The position numbers were made by a program, and so were the translations under genes. From Streptomyces sp. 11x1 (lineage in GTDB: Bacteria > Actinomycetota > Actinomycetes > Streptomycetales > Streptomycetaceae): a stretch of 64,000 bases of DNA. Below the pieces are notes generated by a model. It was not told the DNA's origin, ran no database searches, and saw only the letters and a program-made list of their open reading frames with translations. The stretch is from the NCBI RefSeq assembly GCF_032598905.1, contig NZ_CP122458.1:5915001-5979000 (forward strand), read 5' to 3'. This document shows positions 59,721-64,000 of this stretch, piece after piece; position 1 is the first letter of the stretch; each line of letters begins with the position of its first letter.

Positions 59721-59954
59721 ATGGATCTTGACCGTGGCAAGCCTGTGTGGCCCCAGCTGGCGGATGAACTGCGCCGCCGGATTGACGTCGGTACGTACGC
59801 GCCCGGTAGCCGCTTCCCCGCTGTGGTGGACCTGGCCACGGAGTTCGACGTCGACGCCTCGACAGTGCAGAAGGCGGTGGCATCCCTCCGAACGGAAGGC
59901 AGGCTCCGTACTGTGCTGGGGCAGGGGTCGTTCGTCGTTGATCAGGGGGCCTGA
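59721..59954 (+). CDS. short GntR-type winged helix-turn-helix protein
   Basis: A 77-residue protein consisting only of the GntR DNA-binding domain (VWPQLADELRRRIDVGTYAP, GSRFPAVVDLATEFDVDAST, VQKAVASLRTEGRLRTVLGQ). The effector domain of full-length GntR factors is absent. Upstream DNA is AT-rich with TTCGCG/CGCGAA inverted elements between 59668 and 59702, possible self-binding sites. Probably regulates itself and the divergent partner. Confidence 0.82.
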   Translation: MDLDRGKPVWPQLADELRRRIDVGTYAPGSRFPAVVDLATEFDVDASTVQKAVASLRTEGRLRTVLGQGSFVVDQGA

Positions 59955-59976
59955 CCGGCGTGTGATGAGGTTGCCG

Positions 59977-60720
59977 CTACCGCCGCGGTCGCATCAGGCG
60001 CAGGTCCTCGCCCCACCCGTCCAGCACCGCCCCGTGCCCGGCCTTCCGGGCCACGCCCTCGACCCGGGCGAACAGGTCTCGCTGTGTGGCCACGTCGCCC
60101 GTCGCCGCGATGTGGGAAACGGTGTCGAGGAGGTGGCCGGTGTCCCAGTCGGGGAGCGGGAAGCGGGACAGTTCCCAGTGCAGGTACTTGTTGTACGGGC
60201 GGGGGCGGCGGTCCAGGGCGAAGAGCAGTTCCAGTAGGTAGCGGACGCTGTCGGCGGCGTCCAGGCGGGCCGCGAGCGCTTGGCCGTCACGGGCGTTCTT
60301 GACCGAGCGGTAGAGGGAGTTGGCGTAGGCGTCGAGGTAGGCGGCCGCCTCCCGGCGGGCCTCGTCGACGTCGAGCCGGGCCTTGGCGGACAGGATGCGG
60401 GCGATCTCCCCGTCCAGCCGGTCGAGCACGATCCGCGCGCGGGCGAGGGCGTACCGCTCGAACCCGGGCATCCCGGCGGCGCGGAACTCGTCGAGGGTGA
60501 GGATCACGAGGTCGAGTTCGGGCGTGCGGTGCCCCGCGTACCGGGTGAGCCCAGTCGTCGAGCCCTCGGCGAGGACGACGTACAGGTCGTGGTCGGAGTG
60601 TGCCGTGGTCATGCCCTCGTGGGCCCGGGAGCCCTTGAGGACGAGGCCGACGACGGCGGGATCGGCGGTGGCCGTCTCCACGAACGCGTCGTAGGAGATG
60701 AGGGGGCGCTGAGCGGGCAT
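59977..60720 (-). CDS. nucleotidyltransferase-domain protein
   Basis: A 247-residue protein. The pol-beta-type nucleotidyltransferase motif is VLKGSRAHEGMTTAHSDHDLYVVL (Gly-Ser, then the D-x-D pair), with a third acidic residue in LDLVILT. The rest is helical (RREAAAYLDAYANSLYRSVK; SVRYLLELLFALDRRPRPYN). It resembles aminoglycoside-type or DUF4111-like transferases; the substrate is unknown. ATG 60720 follows GGAG. Convergent with the GntR gene, 22 bases apart. Confidence 0.82.
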   Translation of the reverse strand: MPAQRPLISYDAFVETATADPAVVGLVLKGSRAHEGMTTAHSDHDLYVVLAEGSTTGLTRYAGHRTPELDLVILTLDEFRAAGMPGFERYALARARIVLDRLDGEIARILSAKARLDVDEARREAAAYLDAYANSLYRSVKNARDGQALAARLDAADSVRYLLELLFALDRRPRPYNKYLHWELSRFPLPDWDTGHLLDTVSHIAATGDVATQRDLFARVEGVARKAGHGAVLDGWGEDLRLMRPRR

Positions 60721-61087
60721 GGCGTGATCTCCGGTGTGGCGGACGACGGGTAGGCCGAACCGGGCGGCCCCGGGACTCGCCAGGGTCGCCCGCATCCTCT
60801 GCGGTGGCATTCGGTCACCGCCCGGCGGATCAACGCACACCGGGACCCTACCGCCCCGTCCGGTCGCCTCACGCGTCCCGTCCCGTCCCGACCTCGTCCT
60901 TGCCTGCACACACCTGAAATCCCGGGATTCTTGCGGGAGTTCAAGACAGACAGGTTCCGGCCGTCGCGGTGGGGCCCGTACGGTGAACCTGTCAGACAGC
61001 TTGCCGGTTCGTTCTTGAAACTTCGAACAACTGACGTCGGAGGCACGTATGTAGGGGAGTCATGGCTTCGGCGGAAGGACACGTGAG
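60721..61087. other. 367-base intergenic region, promoters only
   Basis: Divergent space between the nucleotidyltransferase and LuxR genes. No frame has coding bias. AT-richer stretch at 60905-61050 before the LuxR gene likely carries its promoter. Confidence 0.45.
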
Positions 61088-61852
61088 GTGCGATCCCCCC
61101 GGCACGTCAGAACGTCCCAGCACGCAGGCACCCCCGTTTCGGCTGTTCCCGCACAACCCTCCCGGGTCACGGAACGCCCACCCCGCTCGACGGCACCCTC
61201 GCCCCCCGGCCTGTCGGTCGCCCTGGCTTGCGAACCGGGCCGATGGCCGCACGAGGGCTGGCCGGGCCCCGACGACCGGTACGTGAGCAGCGCCCTGCTC
61301 GTCCCGCCGCCCTACGGTGAACTCCGTGAGACCGAGACCGAGGCCGATGTCGTGGTCCTGCGCTGCGAGGACCCGTCGGTGTCCTTCCCGGTCCTGCTGG
61401 ACGCCATGGGATCCATGAGCGCCCCGGTGATCGTCGTCAGTCCCCACCGGGACGCCCAGACGGTCGTGGAGGTGTTCCGGGGCGGCGCCGGCTACCTGGT
61501 CGACGGCGACTACTGCACCTGCATGCTCTCCTCCGCTGTCGTGGCCGCCACCGTGGGCCACACCTCCTTCTCGCCCGTGGCCTGCGCCGCCATCCGGGAC
61601 GCGGCACGGCAGCTGCCGCCGGAGCACGGGCGGGCGACGGAGCGGCTGCGTTCCCTGCTCTCGCCCCGCGAGCGCCAGATCATGGAGCTCCTCTCCACCG
61701 GCCTCGGCGCCCAGGAGATCGGGCTGCGGCTGACCCTGAGCGAGAAGACCGTCCGCAACAACCTCAGCAACATCTACGCCAAGCTGGATGCCCGGGGGAG
61801 GACGGAGGCGGTGCTGAGGTGGCTGGGAGCGGCACCCGGGGTTCGCGTATGA
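61088..61852 (+). CDS. LuxR-family transcriptional regulator (orphan, receiver-like N-terminus)
   Basis: A 254-residue regulator. The C-terminal GerE/LuxR domain covers about residues 185-250 (SLLSPRERQIMELLSTGLGA, QEIGLRLTLSEKTVRNNLSN, IYAKLDARGRTEAVLRWLG). The middle looks like a degenerate response-regulator receiver (VVVLRCEDPSVSFPVLLDAM; APVIVVSPHRDAQTVVEVFR; GGAGYLVDGD), without a clear phospho-acceptor Asp. GTG 61088 follows GGAAGG; no sensor kinase is nearby. Confidence 0.85.
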   Translation: MRSPRHVRTSQHAGTPVSAVPAQPSRVTERPPRSTAPSPPGLSVALACEPGRWPHEGWPGPDDRYVSSALLVPPPYGELRETETEADVVVLRCEDPSVSFPVLLDAMGSMSAPVIVVSPHRDAQTVVEVFRGGAGYLVDGDYCTCMLSSAVVAATVGHTSFSPVACAAIRDAARQLPPEHGRATERLRSLLSPRERQIMELLSTGLGAQEIGLRLTLSEKTVRNNLSNIYAKLDARGRTEAVLRWLGAAPGVRV

Positions 61853-61928
61853 GAAGACCTGATTGAGTGTCCGAGGGAACGCCCGAGGGAACGCACGGGA
61901 ACACTTCGGCGCCTTTCGTGGACCGCAT

Positions 61929-61963
61929 GAATAATCCCCCGTGCAGGGCACGGGGGATTATTC
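61929..61963. terminator. bidirectional intrinsic terminator
   Basis: Arms GAATAATCCCCCGTGC and GCACGGGGGATTATTC form a perfect 16-bp stem with an AGG loop. AT-rich outer ends give U-rich tails in both directions. It lies between the convergent LuxR gene and the secreted-protein gene. Confidence 0.9.
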
Positions 61964-61978
61964 GACTTTCTCCGGGCG

Positions 61979-62770
61979 CTATTGAATGGTGACGTCGGAG
62001 AGCGGAACCTCGACGTCGGTCACATTCTCGCCGCCCTGCTCGAATCCGGGTTCGGCGCGCGCACTGTTCCCACTGTTGAGGATTCCATCGGCCTGGGGCG
62101 TGCCGCACTTCACATTGCGCAGCCAGAGCCGGCCGTCCGGTGTTCCGCTGGGCAGGAGTTGCGGGTAGAAGACGTGGACGGCGGTGGAGTTCTCGCTGGG
62201 TGAGAAGAACACCGTCTGGCCGTCCTGGGCCTCCTTGTACGTGGCCTTGAGGAAACCGCTCACGTCGGTGCGCTTGTGGGACCACATGAAGAAGGCGATG
62301 TGGTCCGCCTTGACCGTGTCGGACCTGGAGAAGGAGAACGACGACGTGGTGTCGTCGCGCTTGATGTTGAATTCCTGCGTGGCGAACTTGACCCCGATCT
62401 CGAAGACGGAGCTCGCCAGCTTGGTGCTGCCGTCCGTGTTGAAGCCGTCCTCCAGCTGGATGACGCGGGTCACGGACGCCGTGCCGCTGAACGTCTTCGT
62501 CGCCGCGGTGCTGACTCCGCAGTTGTCGGTCACCGAGGTGACCCGCTCGTTGGGGCCGAGGCTGTCGTTCCTGAACTGGACGTCGACGAACTCGCAGTTC
62601 TCCAGCTTGTCCGAGTCCGTACGGCAGTCGGTGGCCACCTCGTCAGGGGTGGCGGCTCCCGCGCTGTACATCAGCGGGACGGCCAGCCCGAGGGCGACGA
62701 CCGGCGCCAGCGCGAGGGTGATGCGCTTCTTCTTGCTGCGGTGGTTGCCGCTGCGCCCGGTGCGTGTCAT
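61979..62770 (-). CDS. secreted beta-rich protein, paralog A
   Basis: A 263-residue exported protein: basic N-terminus, signal peptide ITLALAPVVALGLAVPLMYS with cleavage near AGAATP. The mature part is Ser/Thr/Asp-rich with alternating beta-strand pattern and Cys pairs in DCRTDSDKLENCEFVDVQF and SVTDNCG. Central TKTFSGTASVTRVIQ and VFEIGVKFATQEF recall aerolysin/ETX-MTX-type pore formers, but similarity is only in pattern. The neighbour at 62891 has the same Cys layout. Function unknown. Confidence 0.78.
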   Translation of the reverse strand: MTRTGRSGNHRSKKKRITLALAPVVALGLAVPLMYSAGAATPDEVATDCRTDSDKLENCEFVDVQFRNDSLGPNERVTSVTDNCGVSTAATKTFSGTASVTRVIQLEDGFNTDGSTKLASSVFEIGVKFATQEFNIKRDDTTSSFSFSRSDTVKADHIAFFMWSHKRTDVSGFLKATYKEAQDGQTVFFSPSENSTAVHVFYPQLLPSGTPDGRLWLRNVKCGTPQADGILNSGNSARAEPGFEQGGENVTDVEVPLSDVTIQ

Positions 62771-62890
62771 GGGATCTCCTGCGAGGGTGAGGGGGAAAGT
62801 GCTGGTGGGAAGGGTCCCGCCGGAAGGGGGAGGTGATCCGGCGCGAGGTGGGACGGGGGCGACCGAGAGCCTTCGGCCGACGGGCTCGGG

Positions 62891-63631
62891 TCAGCAGTCC
62901 TCCAGGACGACCTTGGTGGTGCCGTCCGCGAGTCCGGGCGTGCCCGCGGCGCTCTCCAGGATGACCGGCCCCTCGACGACCTCCGGTGCCACGAAGTTCT
63001 TCTCGGGCGAGGGGTTCACGGCGAAGCTTCCGGGGTCGGCGTCGAGGTGCACCCGCCATTCGCCGGTCATACGCTGCATCTTCGGCGTGAAGGTGACGTG
63101 CATGACCTTGCCGACCGGGACTTCCCGCACCTCCGACTCGCTGGCGGTGGCCGTCTTGATCGTCATGTCCAGCGTTCCCTTGTGCTTCACCCAGCCACCG
63201 CTCAGAGCTCCGAAGAGACCGCCGAGGGCGCCCTGCTGGGTGGCGGTGTACTTGCCCTGACCCTGGCCCACCGCCTTCGAGAACTCGGTGGTCACCTTCG
63301 ACGGTTCGGTGGCGTTCGGCTCGCAGTTCGGGAAGTCGACGGTGACCTTCTCCGTGGGGCCGTCGAAGGTCTCGAAGTTCGTCTCGACGAAATCACAGGT
63401 GTCGGATTCGAATCCGTCCCCGAGACCGCCGCCGAAATCGCTCGTCGACTGCTGCTTTCCGTTGAGTTTCGCGGTCCTTTCACACATCCGCATGATCTGG
63501 TCGACGGACGGCTCGTCGGCGGCGTTGGCCGACGGCAGCAGCACGGTGACGGTGGCCGCGCAGGTCGCGAGTGAGGCACCGATCGCCAAGTATCGGACCT
63601 TCTTGTTCCTGAAGCGCCTCTTGGCTGCCAT
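62891..63631 (-). CDS. secreted beta-rich protein, paralog B
   Basis: A 246-residue exported protein with signal peptide (RYLAIGASLATCAATVTVLL, cut near ANAADE). The mature N-terminal part SDTCDFVETNFETFDGPTEK and VTVDFPNC matches the CEFVDVQF/VTDNC layout of paralog A, located 120 bases downstream on the same strand. The remainder is beta-rich with a Gly-rich loop (GALGGLFGALSGGW) and C-terminal Cys (VVLEDC). Probably co-expressed pair; role unknown. Confidence 0.78.
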   Translation of the reverse strand: MAAKRRFRNKKVRYLAIGASLATCAATVTVLLPSANAADEPSVDQIMRMCERTAKLNGKQQSTSDFGGGLGDGFESDTCDFVETNFETFDGPTEKVTVDFPNCEPNATEPSKVTTEFSKAVGQGQGKYTATQQGALGGLFGALSGGWVKHKGTLDMTIKTATASESEVREVPVGKVMHVTFTPKMQRMTGEWRVHLDADPGSFAVNPSPEKNFVAPEVVEGPVILESAAGTPGLADGTTKVVLEDC

Positions 63632-63763
63632 GACTGTCTCTCCTTGGGGGGTGCTTTACCTTCCGATGGAGGATTATTGGGGTTCTGTGCAGCATGTGGA
63701 CAGAGTCAAATGTCCCTACTCTCCGGTCGGTTCTGATTGCATATGCAAGCTGTCGTCGCCTCT

Positions 63764-63778
63764 CTGACGCATCGTCAG
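63764..63778. promoter_or_regulatory. regulon palindrome (CTGACGCATCGTCAG)
   Basis: Two mismatches, 48 bases before the SDR start and followed by AT. Shows that the regulon continues beyond the right edge. Confidence 0.75.
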
Positions 63779-63826
63779 ATCTGGCGGTACCCTGACCTCG
63801 ACCAACACACCGCGATGGGAGTCCCC

Positions 63827-64000
63827 ATGGGCAAGCTCGACGGACGTGTCGTCCTCGTCACAGGTGCCGCGCGCGGCCAGGGCGAGCAGGAGGCTCGGCT
63901 CTTCCGGTCGGAGGGGGCCGAGGTGGTCGTCGCCGACGTCCTCGACGACCAGGGGGAGGCCCTCGCCAAGGAGATCGGCGCCCTCTACGTCCATCTGGAC
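63827..64000 (+). CDS. short-chain dehydrogenase/reductase, 5' part (runs off the window)
   Basis: The first 58 codons of an SDR: MGKLDGRVVLVTGAARGQGE carries the TGxxxGxG dinucleotide site, and VVVADVLDDQGEALA the acidic NAD-selecting position. The sequence resembles 3-alpha/20-beta-hydroxysteroid dehydrogenases. GGGAG precedes the ATG. Operator-controlled, so another member of the catabolic regulon. Catalytic Tyr/Lys lie outside the window. Confidence 0.85.
   Translation, partial: MGKLDGRVVLVTGAARGQGEQEARLFRSEGAEVVVADVLDDQGEALAKEIGALYVHLD

Noticed and set aside
10446..63778. Equating the palindrome with KstR or KstR2 boxes of steroid catabolism
   Set aside because: Those operators, as I recall them, have AAC/GTT or AAGCAA/TTGCTT half-sites, not CTGACGG. 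The TetR in this window also does not resemble either protein.

Overview
The window is high-GC, codon-biased, densely packed DNA from a Streptomyces chromosome. It carries the core conserved loci purU, an ECF sigma/anti-sigma pair, an EF-hand protein, and the AfsK-AfsR-AfsS control system of secondary metabolism. The proteins read as close relatives of the S. coelicolor ones. I see no rRNA, tRNA, CRISPR array, complete insertion sequence or prophage.

Layout. 1-9 kb: secreted/hypothetical proteins, a 22-bp minisatellite, a branched-chain-type solute-binding lipoprotein, purU, a frameshifted DUF1877 gene, a zf-HC2/mycothiol-maleylpyruvate-isomerase fusion translationally coupled to an ECF sigma factor, a STAS protein and an EF-hand protein. 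9-38 kb: a large acyl-CoA catabolic block. It holds an AMP-forming CoA ligase, an amidohydrolase, several acyl-CoA dehydrogenases, a cyclase, SDR, Zn-alcohol dehydrogenase, flavin reductase, enoyl-CoA hydratase, ADP-forming CoA ligase, FAD monooxygenase, DoxX, DUF35 protein, SCP-x/Ltp thiolase-fold protein and deazaflavin-dependent oxidoreductase. A TetR regulator closes the block. 39-43 kb: a VOC protein (probable KbpA) and afsK. 43-46 kb: an orphan double-glycine peptide, a small ATPase-fold anti-sigma pair and two Ser-rich exported proteins. 45.6-50 kb: a second catabolic set (enoyl-CoA hydratase, DUF35, Ltp, FadD3-like ligase). 50-55 kb: afsS, afsR and a second amidohydrolase. 55-64 kb: NAD(P)H quinone reductase and its divergent HTH regulator, an F420/LLM oxidoreductase, a hypothetical/GntR pair, a nucleotidyltransferase, a LuxR regulator, two paralogous secreted proteins and the start of another SDR.

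The most interesting signal is a 15-bp palindrome, consensus CTGACGGNCCGTCAG. I find 14 copies, nearly always just upstream of the acyl-CoA catabolic genes and spread over 53 kb; I saw none in front of the housekeeping or afs genes. A 15th, degenerate copy overlaps the start codon of the TetR gene at 38.3-38.9 kb. I infer one TetR-controlled regulon for breakdown of a bulky, probably cyclic or isoprenoid/steroid-like carboxylic acid. The Ltp + DUF35 + enoyl-CoA hydratase + FadD3-like ligase + two-type acyl-CoA dehydrogenase content resembles actinobacterial steroid side-chain and ring C/D catabolism. The ring-cleavage genes of that pathway are not in this window. The regulon is interleaved with kbpA-afsK and shares a divergent promoter region with afsR, which could physically connect substrate-derived acyl-CoA signals with antibiotic control.
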